From Lineus longissimus (lineage: Eukaryota > Nemertea > Pilidiophora > Heteronemertea > Lineidae): a stretch of 64,000 nt of DNA. The stretch's first letter is position 1; each line of letters begins with the position of its first letter. Below, piece by piece: positions 12,201 through 24,948 of the stretch. Location of the stretch: NCBI RefSeq assembly GCF_910592395.1, contig NC_088309.1, forward strand, positions 9,986,501 to 10,050,500, given 5' to 3'. A program made the position numbers and the translations under genes. The notes beneath the pieces are model-generated. The model did no database searches. It was not told where the DNA came from and worked only from the letters and a program-made list of their open reading frames with translations.

Positions 12201-14685
12201 TCCACTCAATGAAATGCATTTCTCCTCGCCTGAATAGACTTCCTATAGGCGGTCTCTTTGATCCCACTGACCACTGCCCAGTACATGAGTCACTGAATCG
12301 ATGCGTATATTGTCCTAGTCTTAATTAAATTATCACGTTAACCACGCCAAACCAATTTGGGTTTGTTCCCGCCGTTTGCAATTAGCAAGGCACTGACTCG
12401 TCCAGGGTTTGTCGCTGGAGGGCACAAGACCCATGGTTACTGACAAAATTAGTTATTACGTCAGATAAACTAACTAGTAGTTAAAAAAGTAGTAGAAAAT
12501 AACTATATTAATGGTTGGAAATTTACTATTTTTCTCAGTTGTTTTTTTAACTATTTCAAATTAGTAAAAATAACTACTGTTTTAGTCGGTGCAAAAGCAA
12601 CTATCGAAATTAGTTAAAATTTACTAATAAATAGTTATTTTTACAACTTAATTTTAAGAGTGCAGGACCACCAAGGGTCAGCATGTCACCATCCTGGCAT
12701 AACCAGTCAATTTACTCAGCCTGTCGATATTTTTGTATATGACGTAGGAGTAAAAAAAGCCTGATCTCAGGATGGCCACCAGCCTGTCACAAAAATGAGC
12801 GAAAATTCCAAAAATTTATATCAAAAATCTTCTAAATGATACTCCTAAGTCTAAAACATACCCAGTAACGTCATCACTTTCACTTGTTATCATGCAATAC
12901 GTAGGCTACATGTAAATAATAGTCCAATATTTGATATGAAAATGATAACTCCTGAGGCGTTTGATGATATTCGGTTTGTAAAAACGAGGCAAATGTTTTA
13001 TCGAAACCAATTAGACAAGAAATATGTTTTTGTGCCAATGGCAGATTAATTTGATCTAGGCAATTCTATCAATCAATAAATAAGTACTGCGTTATTTTCA
13101 GCGTTTTTGAATAAATTTCGATCCAGTATGAACACAGTTAGTTGCACGAAATTAGAGAACGAGCCAGGCAGTTTCACGAACCGATGTTAAATATCAGCAT
13201 CGCGGACCTTAATATAAATCAATCGTTCGAGCTATTTGCAAGCGAAAATGGTATTTTCATGACGTTTGCCAATTTTGATATGCCTACGTCTCATCAAAAA
13301 CCGACAAAGCACTCGAATAGGGTGTTAATTTCTGGTCTAGTCAAGACTGAAGTCTTAAGGAGAGCCCGCGGGATACCACACCTACGATTCATCCAGTGAA
13401 ATGCTCGGACACAACAGTGCCCCCGGTGGCAGAGTCAGTTGCAGAAGCTATTGTGCGTGCGTTGTCTCTATTCCATTTAAATACCTGTTTAAACATAATA
13501 TCATATTCCCAAGATGCAAGATGATAGTATACCCTCGATATTATTGACTGAATTATTCATCGTACAAGTTAAACGGTGTTCCTTGCGGGGTTCCTGTAAG
13601 GCGTGGTTGTCCGGGAACCAACCTATTAGTAGAATTACTGGTAATTAGGTGAATAAGCCAACAGCATGAGGTACCTTGTTCATTTCTTATGGCGTGCAGA
13701 TATCATTTAATTTGCCTTACACTTAACAATAGACCGGAATTTGATAGTCTTCACCAATTACTTGAACCAAGCGGAAACAGAGTGATATTCAAGATATAAC
13801 ACGATTAACTGGCAGAAAAACCATAAAGAAGAACACAACGTTGTGACGGACAATGTGATTGTGTTGTAAAACGATACATCCAACTATCCTTCGTTTGATG
13901 AAGACAGCATCATGCACGATAATATTTTGATGCTAGTATAAATGCAATCAGGGAAATTGCTACCCGCGCCACCATGCATGTACTCCCTTTAAAGGAACTG
14001 CAACAGCGCTAACTCACGTACAGTATCAGATATAACGCGAGCAATAAGCACCAATGACTATAATCATTGTGTATTTTCACCCGACTACATGAACATGCAC
14101 CAGGCGCTAACATATCATTTGACGCCATTATCAACAGCCCCCATCGTGTTCCCAAAAGGTCACAGGCAATGGAATTCATCAACAGCTGCATCATATATTA
14201 ATACTAAAATTTTCTCCTTGCATATCAATATTCAGGTACAGATAATTCCGCAACACATATTGAATGTATTTTTTGTGTAATACAACTATTTTTATGGTGT
14301 TTCCTCAATACCTAAATAACCATTAATGATCATCGAATCCGTGCCAGAATTAGAGCAAGTGTACATGTATTGGATAAACGATTATCAATCTTCGATTATT
14401 GCTCTGGAAACAATAGGGAAAATTTAATATTTTTTGTTACAACATTGCCTAAGACAGAAATATTAAAGTAAAGTGCATGCGAGGATACCCCAAGCATGAT
14501 TTGAATCTGGCTATTACATTACTTCTATTCTAGCTTCGTCCTCTTTAGGTCCACCCTTGGAGGTTCAATTCTCTACTCTTTTCGCATTCATTTTAGTTTG
14601 GGCCAAAAAAACAGCAGCGGTGGCTTCGATGCCAGACATTACACTTTTGTGTATTACCCTCGGGGACTCCCCTTGACCTTACACA
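9274..14685. other. Gene-poor stretch
   Basis: No gene is recognised. An A+T-rich block at about 12460-12660 repeats AACTATTT/AAATAACTA words in both orientations and may be a degraded foldback element. A short inverted GGTTCC/GGAACC pair lies near 13590-13620. Confidence 0.4.
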
Positions 14686-15139
14686 TCAAGAACCCCGATC
14701 ATGTTCTTGTACATTGCATGCAATAAATGAGATTATTGCTTCTACAATTTGCGTTGGTTTGATTTTGTATGACCGACCCGTCGTGCTGCTGGTTATTTGG
14801 CCCGTGGTGCTATTCAGTTTGGGGCAGTAGCGACAGGTTCTGGACGACCGGCATGGTCTTGTCTGAGATACTCGGGTGGGCTGTGGTTTCAGTGGGTCAA
14901 GGTGGAAGTTTGGCCCTGACCAGCATGTCCCTGAGGTTGGGGGCACGTCGAAAACCATGGATGACAGGTGTGTTGTACAGGGGGAGTGTCCTGTGCTGGG
15001 CCAGGCTGTCTCTATTGCCTACATTTATGATGCGTGCCGGTTCTTTGAGAGACGGGTGAAAGGTTGTGACAAAGAAGAATGGGGCGTTCTTGTTGTCCTC
15101 ATTCTTCAATGCTAACAAGACAAAAACAAAGCACACCAC
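14686..15139 (-). pseudogene. Decayed Penelope-like retroelement fragment (between RT and GIY-YIG domains)
   Basis: Two overlapping minus-strand frames together give a recognisable order of motifs. The first (15139 down to 14897) has FVTTFHPSLKEPARIIN and GFRRAPNLRDMLVRAKLPP, ending in a stop. The second, frame-shifted (open from about 14958 down to 14686), has PCRSSRTCRYCPKLNS and ITSSTTGRSYKI. A third frame near 14700 still shows NNLIYCMQC. This NLRDMLVRA plus CRxCP plus ITSSxTG plus Cys-pair order is familiar from the linker after the reverse transcriptase and before the GIY-YIG endonuclease of Penelope-like elements. Frameshifts and stops show the copy is dead. I cannot see the RT catalytic part upstream or the GIY-YIG core downstream. 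Another class of retroelement carrying this linker cannot be excluded. Confidence 0.6.
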
Positions 15140-18100
15140 AAAAAGTGTCTACTAACCGATAGAACTTCTTCATGGATAACCCTAATACACGACCTGTCAA
15201 TTCCTAGAAGCCATCTCCATGATAGACACTATCACTATCACAGTTCTCCACAAACTTCCCATATCGATCTTCCTTCCACCCGTACGTTACTTGGCGAACA
15301 TCCAAACGTAGTCGGCAACTGTTTTATCCGATGTTTTTAGCCCACGTATTGTTTAAAACAACTTATTCCCTCGCCCTTTTTGTGACCCTTTCCAAAACTT
15401 CTCCACGGCCCTGACCTCGCCAGTAGAATACCCGGCATCAACCCTCTGCACCAATTCCTGCAGCCTTCTAGACGAAGCAGCATGGAATCTTCGTTATATA
15501 TAGGCACCGGAATCGACTGAATGCACTTCGCCTTTGGCAATAACCTATACACCCACCAGTCGCAAGCATGGTTACGAATCTTTTTAATATCTGACGTTAT
15601 TGTTGAAAGTAATATTGAAATGGTGATATATTGAGAGGATATTGATCATGTATAGAATTGACTTGGTGTGGAGGACGTTTTCGTCATAAAACCTTTATAA
15701 TGTAAGGGTGTACATGTACCATACGTCTGTTTTGACCTATGAAATCATAGGACAAGAGGCTTCGGGCGACCTACACATACCTTTTTTCGGACAGATCCAC
15801 CCCACTAAATCAAACACTTTGTATCTTAGCGCCGATCAGATTCCTGTTGTTCTTCCTGTTTGTATCGATCTTTTCACCCCCGCCTGATCCATACATTGCC
15901 AAATGATATATGCATACTTACAGGATAAATCACATATCCGTGCTATAGATCAACTTATTGAACCTGATCGATTAAACTCTTTGTGAAAGATGTCGGATGA
16001 CATCATGATCGTCACCCACAGCCATTTGGTTGACAATGTTGGTTTAATAAAGATGCAGAAGTTATGGCAAAGTTTTCCTAAGGGGGTCTTATAATATACT
16101 TATGGCCGCTGAGCAAAAGTACACTTACATGTATATGATGAGTCAACAATAACAGGGATCCAACCATTTTGTTGGAACACACTGTACATTTACTTCTACA
16201 AGGTAAGAAGTTTCATCAACCTAAGTGTCAATTTTTCCGATTTATTTTTCATAACGATGCGAGAACAACGGCATATCATTAATAGAACCAGGGTCTTTCA
16301 AAACAATAACTTGATAGACTCTGATAGAACCACTATTGGATTTCTTTGTTAAGAAAAATATCGATATACCTGCTAATGAGACAAATTCTATTGTAAATTT
16401 GAATATCCCTCCGTTAGTCAAATAATAGGACCGAAGACGGATAAATAATTCGCAATAACCTTCTTTCGTATTGATTAATTGGTGATAAAAAACCATTACA
16501 GGTTAAATAATTGAAAATGGTCGTGCAGTGTTTTTGTTTGTTTTGTAGATTTTCTGGTATCTACGATATTTTTTGGATTTTGCTGTCCGCGATGGGCAAA
16601 TTATTTGCTCCGAGTTTCTTTTTATCAAATTTCATGCAGGTTAAAAGACTTGATTGATTTTCGATGATCGATTCAAATGTTAACTCGTGAATGTTGATGC
16701 AATGCCATTTTGCTGCCGAAATCAATCATAATTTTTGGAAAAGATATTGGTTTTGTATAGAAATTATTAACGTATTAACGCCTAAAATAGCACAACTTTA
16801 AGTGTATATAAAATTGCCACGGAGCAACTGAAATGTCATTTCATTGTCTTTCGAAACAATCGTTTTTTCAAGTGACACACGTAAGATTTTGATTCGATGA
16901 AACAATGGGTTTCCCGTTTGGATATCTCAGAGTGCACATTTTCCGGCCCGAAAACCACTGGCAATATTTCACCAAAATAAACTACATTGTATTACCAAAT
17001 GGTAAGAATATGTTAGGGGGATACGTATATATTCTTGGCGTTTCTCCATGTACGAAAGGTTACTCACAAGTGTAGTACGAGTAATTATACGAGCAAATAA
17101 AAATGCATTTTCCGATTGTTACCGAAATCAACCGATGATACCCGACTGATACCGACAAAGGCCACGGGCTTATTGGCAATGGACAAAAACAAAACTTCCT
17201 CGGAGGAAAATGTGAATATTTAATGTGCTAAGGCGATATCGATTTAAGATATTTTTGCATTGACATATACACTTTGCATTTTCAGAAAAGCTAAATATGG
17301 ATTAAAAAGAGAAGAAGAGGTTAGTCATGTTTGATATTGATGGTTTTGCAGTATTAAGAATGCATGAGGAACATGCGTCAGGAAATAATCGTACGAAGAG
17401 CTTTTTCAGCGTTTCAGATATTTCTGTTTGTATTCGTTGTGACTGTGCACTGATGCGAACAGCTTTCACAACACATTCATCCACTTTTCTCTGATTCTTG
17501 ATACATACCGCGTATTGTCTAAATCTCCAACTCAAGTACTTCTTGTGTCTACACATGTATGACAACAAACTGACATAAAAAATAAGGAGGCGAAACGAGT
17601 ACTGGAAAAACCGGTCCTAAACCGTGACACCATCCGATACTGAGGAAATTTTAAAGATACCTGTACTAGTTTATAATAGACAAGGTCTATGTATCATAAT
17701 CGTCATTTGTACCATCAGGTTGGCAATATCGTCAGGCAATCGTTAGACATAGAAATTATGGAGGTTGCCATTTGTAAAGATAACAATTTCATTTGTTATT
17801 GAACAATTGTGAAAGTGCCTTGTGATTGCCGCGCACGCCCACCGTTTAAAACGATAATGGATTTTTCCATGCTCAAACAAATTTTTTTGCTGAAACATCA
17901 AACCATGATAACACTTGAACTATTGTAACTAATTGTTTGTTAAGAATATTTGTATTCTCAGTATGAGATGAAAATGGTTTGGTGGCACTTTTTTCCTTTC
18001 CTTGGGTTCAAGGTCAAATTCTTCAGAAACAAAATGGCCGCTGACAAATACGCTTTTGACAATACCATACTACGGCGACACTTTTCGACCGTCATATCTC

Positions 18101-21100
18101 AACCTACATGTGTATGTGTCAACACAGCCTCCTTGCGTTGGACCGGAAGTCTATATTTGATGTCGTGCTTGAATATTACGTCTGCTTTGGAGAATGGTAT
18201 CAACGACTACTTCAGATTTTCTCCTCAAAAGTCAAAGTTGGGCTACTTCCTAAGTCTCTACTCGACAAGAACTTGATAGTAATGTTTAGAAGTTAGCGGA
18301 TGTATCATGTGCTTCTCCTTTGTTATACTTATTCCGGTCAAAACGTTAAGGATGGGGAAAATCCAACTCGTGACGAACATTCGCTGTTCAGACTGACTCT
18401 TGACTTGAAATAGGTGACAGCGGTGTTGAATGTTGATAGTCATATACGTCAGCGTTGATGCACTACTTTGCATAAACACGTACGCCAAGTAAACATAGAC
18501 ATTTGCGTAGTTTTTTACTTCAGTCCTATGAGAATATATATATATATATGTGTTTATTCGTACTACTTTCCGTTGTACAGATAACAAAAAATAAGGTGCA
18601 ATAAGACAATACAGAGTTGGGTGCAAATACAAGTTTACGATAAGGCAAACAAAGTAAAAGGTAAGACTGAGAGTCGAACCCGAAAACCTCTCATTCTTGG
18701 AGATGAACTCGCATCGCATCGTTGAACTCGCATCGCTGTCCATCAGAAGCTATACTTTAACGCCGTCAGATGATATACGTCACTATCTCCACACAGATAC
18801 CATTTTGATGTCTCAAATCGCATCCAAAGTAAAATATAGCAATTAAACTGGCATTAAATGATCGGTAATTTAAAATTAATGCCCTTGTAAAACAAACATG
18901 ATAAGATGCTGAGTTTACAGTCACCTGCTAACGGCAGCATTTATTGCACGCAATTTATCTTTCATGACATTAATGTGGTCAATTTGAGCAGAATTAATCT
19001 TATTGCAAGTGTCAATAATGGCAGTTCGGCGGGTGCTGTTAGTGATAAGAATAAGAAATTGGCCATTATCAAATTAAGTTATTGAAATATCGTAGACAAA
19101 GGCAATTTTCAACTGCGGAAGCTGTGATGATAAACCTAGTCTGATCTGTTCCTTGATCTGTTGCTGAAAGACTATCAATGATTGAGTTTTTTAGGACGAT
19201 TGAAGATCAGTATCGTACGTCTGATCTGCTCGAACACCAGTCTTATAGTTGCAAACGCGAAGGGCCTCGGGGAATGACAGCAGAATATCGCACCAAGCGT
19301 GCAATATGAAATTAACCCAATGAAATGACGCGTAGGCTACAAAATGGCCTCCCGCAGAATGACGCGAAAGGGTTGTCTGCAGACCCACACAAGCATCATT
19401 GAGTCTACCGTCTGCCTTTCGTGATACGTTGAAAGGAACAAAGAATTTTCCGAATATTTGCTAATGATTTTCAATAACCGTTTCTAGATGTGATGCCCCC
19501 GGTTATTGACTGCATGTCTCTCTCTCACGGGTTTCGCTCAATAGGTATGAATCTAAATTACCAACGTAAAACCAAAGTAACCTTAATTTGACCACGATCG
19601 GCCATTAGTCGTGATGCTGAACTGTCAATAGACCACAAATAGGTTTTTCTCGTTCGTTTGATCAAAACAAATGTAAAATTTAAATTTCTAGTTTAATGAG
19701 CATGGTGGTACAGTTTGCTAGCAGTTATTAAAATGAAGCCACAGGATATCAAGTCAGGGTCGCCAAACATGCAGGATGGACAAAGGAAAGAAATTCTACA
19801 CCTAGATTTATAATGAACCACAGTGCTGTGTATGGGCACTATGCGCCAACGAAACGTAAATCGAATATTCTCGTGCCGTAGGCGCAGCACGTCTGGATAA
19901 AACACAAAAAAGGCTCACCTGATATTCGACTTGTACACTCCCACAGTTGTACTTTTACACCATCCTGACATATATCACCACGTTTGTCAATACAGTATTC
20001 TGTTTATAGATGGTGAGCTGAAAGGACACGAAAGAAAAATTGCGTGAACGTGATATTTAAACGTGCATGTTGATACTTCAGGATCAAAGGAAGGTCAATC
20101 TCATTTGCTGAAAATAACTTATTGAAAAATAATATTTTGCCTTGTTAATAAAAGACATAAAAAGAACTTGGGTTTGACACTAAAAGACGTAAAAAAGAAC
20201 TTCTACAAGTTGATATCCTAAACCATCTTTAAATTAAATCTTCTGGAACAATTAACCGAGTTTAAAAAATCAATTCACCTGCCCTATATCGTCTTATGTG
20301 CTCTTTTGATGTAGGTCATAAAGCAAACTGATTGGATAGATTATTAAGCTAGGAAATCAGTTAAGATCATCCATGGTAATGTTTAGTCGCGTCGCGTAAT
20401 ATCGGCAAACACTCCAGTTAATCCAAACATCTGTTCTGAAATGTTCCTGCTTTTAATGGTGTGTGTTGCTGTCAACAATGCCGAAACAGACGCGGCATTG
20501 GTTCCTATTCTAGGATAAGAGGACCTCTTCAGGGGCCTCTTCGTCAAACGTCATGACGGATTAGGAGACGTACGGCCAGATCAAACGCTTGGTTAACTTG
20601 TTTTCCCAACTTGTCTCAGCAAGACACTGAAATCCCTTTAACTCAAGTATCACATTTTGTGGATAAAAGGCCAGATTTCGTCAAGGATTTTGCTTGAGTT
20701 ACACAAAATGGATCGATGCTTAATCAGGCATTCTACCGTTATCACAAATAGTAATTCAACGAAAGAAGTCACGATTGTTCTTGCGCACAAACAACTCCCT
20801 ACGACAATGGTGGACCGATTAACGATAATCGAAGTTTTGCACACCATCTGTTCTCATTTTCCATGTTCGCGTGCGCCCAATCAGGCTTTCGGTTTGAAAA
20901 CATGGCAATATATAGATTGTGGGCAAGGGGTGGACATTGCCCCCAGCCCCAATGCCCCTACCCAAACGAAAAAGGTAAAATTTACCATGCAACATTGACG
21001 CTACGCATTCTTCAAATATGTAGGGCCTACGTTACGATTATGGACGTACAGCGTACACTTTCACAACTTCCCCGTGTACCACTTCAAAAGTGTAATTCAA

Positions 21101-24100
21101 AACTCCCAAATCTCAAATCGCACTCGAGAAACACGCATGAAGTGGCTCTCGTCCGATTTTAAAAGCGTTCCATTCATCGACGGCCATTTTATTAAGTGTG
21201 ATGAACTAAAACTGTTTGCAGATTGGGCATAAAGTACCCAAAACTCAAATTTCCACCGATAAGATGGACGTATGAATGCACTTTGACTACTGTTCATTCT
21301 TCCGGTTACCTGAAAGAACACTATACCTCCATCCTGAACTTCAGTGCCTTTCACTCGGCACTTAAGACCGAGCTGTGTGCGAGGGGCTCAGGCGCTTACG
21401 ACTGACCCTGAACGTCGATAACCCTTGTCCATCGTCCACCCGTAGACCTACATGGAATACACAAAGCATAATTGGGCCTGCTGATGGAAAAGTGTCACCT
21501 GAAACCTCGGTTACCCGTTTCTTGAAGATGCCAAGTGAAATAAAAAGGAAGTTATCAATTCGTTGAAGTTATCGAAAGCATTGATGTTGCTGCCATTACA
21601 ACATAGCAGCAAAATCATTAACAGACTAGAACCGACGTGAAGACACATTTTCAACTCATGGTCAATGGCACTTGACAGCGTTGGTGCAGAGGACAACGGC
21701 AAATAAACCTAGCGAATGTGGAAAAAACGCATTCTCGATTTCAGCCTAAATATGTAAAATCGATGTCAGTCATCAATATGAAAACAATATGGACCAGAAA
21801 TTTTGAAGATTAGTAATTGGCTTAGTATGAAATCATTATAACACTAATAAACATTAAGCACAAGATGATGAGAACTGAATTGGTCTTACCTTAATCGAAG
21901 AATGAGTGGTGCTCAGTATTCCAAAAGGTGATAGTATAACTCTGTCACAGATTCAATAAAGCGAGGGTATGTAATATTACTCAAGCTCATATCTGACACA
22001 ACTAACTCAGATATCGCAATGTCAGGACTAATATTAGATCATCAGGATCTTGTTAGTTTATTACCAAAACATGTCAAAAAAGACACAAAGGGTGTAATCA
22101 GTGTCATTACAATTACAGTGGAGTTAATGTAATTACCCGCGGGTTGGACAGTAATTAGCCTTTAAGTTAATTATTAAATAGGTCATCCTGGCAGGGGATA
22201 TAACAAAGCGTTGCTCATCAGGTGATCGAGAGTGTGGCATGTTTGAGGTGTGGTCAGACTTGATATACAGCGGACGCAGGTGAGGGTTGTCTTTTGGACT
22301 GGAGACAACTGCCCTCAGGCATGTCAGGATCTTGTCAAATCACGCCATCCTTCAGTATAGATGAGGGTCAGAGCAGATTCGGCACTGTTGGGGGGTACAG
22401 CATGGCCCGAGGTAATGCCCCCATCATACCAAAAAGACAGAGGATCAAACGCTGCTAAAACAAAAGCTCTTTACACCCTATGGTTTAGTTTTCCTACCTT
22501 CCATTGTACGCAGATGGCCATCAGATACAGGGGGCCCATAGCTTTGGGTGATGTCCCGATATTACCAAATGACAGAGCTGCGGACATATTGTTTAAAAAT
22601 CAGCAGTCGTCATCCCTGAGGGCTTACACCCAATCAGCTTAGGTTAATATTCCATACAGCCAAGGTTATCAACAGATAGTTGTAATAGTATTTAGGTCCG
22701 TGATATTGTGATCTCTTTCTCATTCCACGACGGACTATAATCTAAAACAGCATGGTAGAAAAAAATACATCAAATCGTTCACTCAGAAGCAGGTGTTTAT
22801 TGATGTAGGTGGTTATTTGCTGATTTGCCATCCATTTTATTCAAATATCGCCTGTTCAATTATCAGTCACGAATTTTAAACAGGTATTTGCCAGTCGTTC
22901 GATGATTAGAACTGCTTCCGGTAATTGACATTGGCATGACAGCTCATAGGAAATTACATCGAGGAATATTGTACAGCCGGAGAAGTGCTATCAAAGTTAG
23001 TTTTCTTTGAAGAATATGCAGCTGAAGTCATAAAAAGCATGAATTCGGACATTTGCTTGGCGGCACACAAGATGGGAGAAGAATAACACCAACCGTTGAT
23101 GCAGAGTCAAGGTCCTCGTATCGCAAATACATGTACCATGATTTCTCTCAAGCAGAGATCAAGATATATGTAAACCTGTTTTTCTCGTCAAGAGGAAACT
23201 TTTTGATAGAAGACCATGCCACTGAGCGCGAATATATAACTTTTTTGCAGCGAAGCCGCAAAAGCCGCAACATGTAGACAACGGCCAAAACACGCCATTG
23301 CTCAGCAGAACAGAATGGAAATGACAAGGTTACTGTCGGTCCCATAGATGTCTAACAAACGTTTAAGCCACGAGCTGCCCCGCCAGGGGGCTCGCATCCC
23401 ATGGTCTGCAGGGTAGAGAACATAATTCGTGCCGGTAGGCTTCGATCTAATTGGGCTACCTAAGATGGTGAGATAGCGTCTGTTCGGACATTGCTTTATT
23501 TCGTGTAGTTTGAGGCCGTATGGAAGATTGCCCCGACACGGCCAGACTCGTGCCCTGCTGCGGCTATTGTCTAACACGGCCAATCATTCACAATTTTTCA
23601 GCGATACTCGGGGCTTGCCCATATCTCGTTGTCACCCCGTCATCTGTCCAACTCCCAGGGCACAACTGACCTCTTCGGCTTTGAACCTGAGCATAGGCAA
23701 CTGTTGCCCAAGCTCGGCTTTTTGTATCAGAGGCAGCCGGCATAGGGTCCCTAGACTCACCTTAGACTATCAAAATAATGAAGTGGAAAGATTGAACTCA
23801 ATGCATGCGTTGTCGTATAAGCTTTCATATACTGTTTTTCTAACACATTACTGGTGTCTCTAAATATTGTTGCCAACTGACATCCCAATCTCGATGCCAT
23901 GGGCATCACCAGAGACATATCTAGCATCGGCATTACTTATCAGCCCTTGCTGAGGTGTCCACCCCGATTTCACCGACGGGCGGGCTTTTCTGTTTCAATT
24001 TCACCAGGAGTGACTGGCGACGACCGGGCACGCGACAGCTTGAAACTGCATCAGAAATTGGTCAAGCACCCTCTCTGGGAGCTGGTGGTCGCCGGCCTCG

Positions 24101-24627
24101 TGTACCATGATATGAGCTTGTTGGTTACTAGGATGGCCATTTACGTGATAGTCACTCGTTGTTCACTCGTTGTTCCAGGTCGGTGGGTCCCCTGCTTGAC
24201 CTTCTGACCACCGCTCATCCAGACAACCGGTTATCTACATTTAATTTCCTACAAGTACTCATTACTGTCACAAATGTAATTAGATTGAATTGTCGACAGA
24301 TTGTGATGAACGTTTTCGGGCCAAGTGCCGGGCCGGGAAGGTTAGATCGAGTTAGCTAACGACAAGATGGGATCGGGGAAAGGACAAAGCAAAAGTTTAG
24401 CTCGAGGGGAAATGGTTCGAGTTATTTCAGGTGTATTTTCATTACTTACAACGTTTGACAGCGATCTTTACTTATTTTGAAGTGGGGTGCATTGTGTTTT
24501 AATGAGATAGCCCCACCGTAAGAGACCACACTTGAGATTAGTGGTGTAATTTTCGATGAGAGGAGATAGGTTGTCGGAAAACCGTGCTTTATGTCAGTGT
24601 AACCCTTGGGCGCTATTCAGAAAGGGA
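15140..24627. other. Gene-poor stretch
   Basis: No named gene is seen. Minus-strand 15360-15490 keeps a short open, charged frame (LQELVQRVDAGYSTGEVRAV) that may be more of the neighbouring retroelement. A TA dinucleotide run lies at 18534-18549. A tRNA-like B-box and a duplicated GAACTCGCATCGC word lie at about 18668-18738. The reading frames in this interval show no recognisable domain. Confidence 0.35.
18668..18765 (-). repeat. Possible degraded tRNA-derived (SINE-like) segment
   Basis: On the minus strand, GGTTCGACTCT matches the Pol III B-box consensus at nearly all positions. About 60 bases upstream, TAGCTTCTGATGG partly resembles an A-box. The T-arm stem does not pair, so this is not an intact tRNA. 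GAACTCGCATCGC is duplicated in tandem between the boxes. A chance match is quite possible. Confidence 0.15.
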
Positions 24628-24948
24628 TTATTTCAGGACACCTGAAATGTTACGTAAAACAATCAACCAGTTTACCACTGATATACCAATGAAGAAAGAA
24701 CTATGCAAAGCTACTGCCCGGCATCGTTCATGCGCTGACACGAAATTCATGATTTCAAAGACAATCCCTTTGCCAAGCTGTGCTCCGACCGGAAACAGCC
24801 CAAACTTTTTCTGTCGAGCACAATCGAGCGGGATCGGGAACGGAACCATCTCTCTCCCCACCAACTGCGTCACCGCGGGTAACCCATACGTCTTCACAAC
24901 GGAGCCCATCATTTCAATAGCTAATTTCTCCAAAACCAGTCGTTCCAT
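24628..24948 (-). CDS. Unrecognised coding-like frame of 106 codons
   Basis: The minus-strand frame starts with ATG and runs to TAA at 24628-24630. Its composition is protein-like, with Lys, Glu, Val and Gly mixed and third positions tending to G or C in the middle. Segments include LVLEKLAIEMMGSVVKTYG and PVGAQLGKGIVFEIMNFVS. A TGA lies in frame just before the ATG. I recognise no family, no signal peptide and no clear splice donor. The opposite strand is also open over most of this stretch, which lowers confidence. It could be an exon of an unknown gene or a chance frame. Confidence 0.2.
   Translation of the reverse strand: MERLVLEKLAIEMMGSVVKTYGLPAVTQLVGREMVPFPIPLDCARQKKFGLFPVGAQLGKGIVFEIMNFVSAHERCRAVALHSSFFIGISVVNWLIVLRNISGVLK

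Noticed and set aside
18258-18743. 161-codon minus-strand frame
   Set aside because: It runs through a TA microsatellite that translates as Tyr-Ile repeats and through the tRNA-like segment. No domain is seen.
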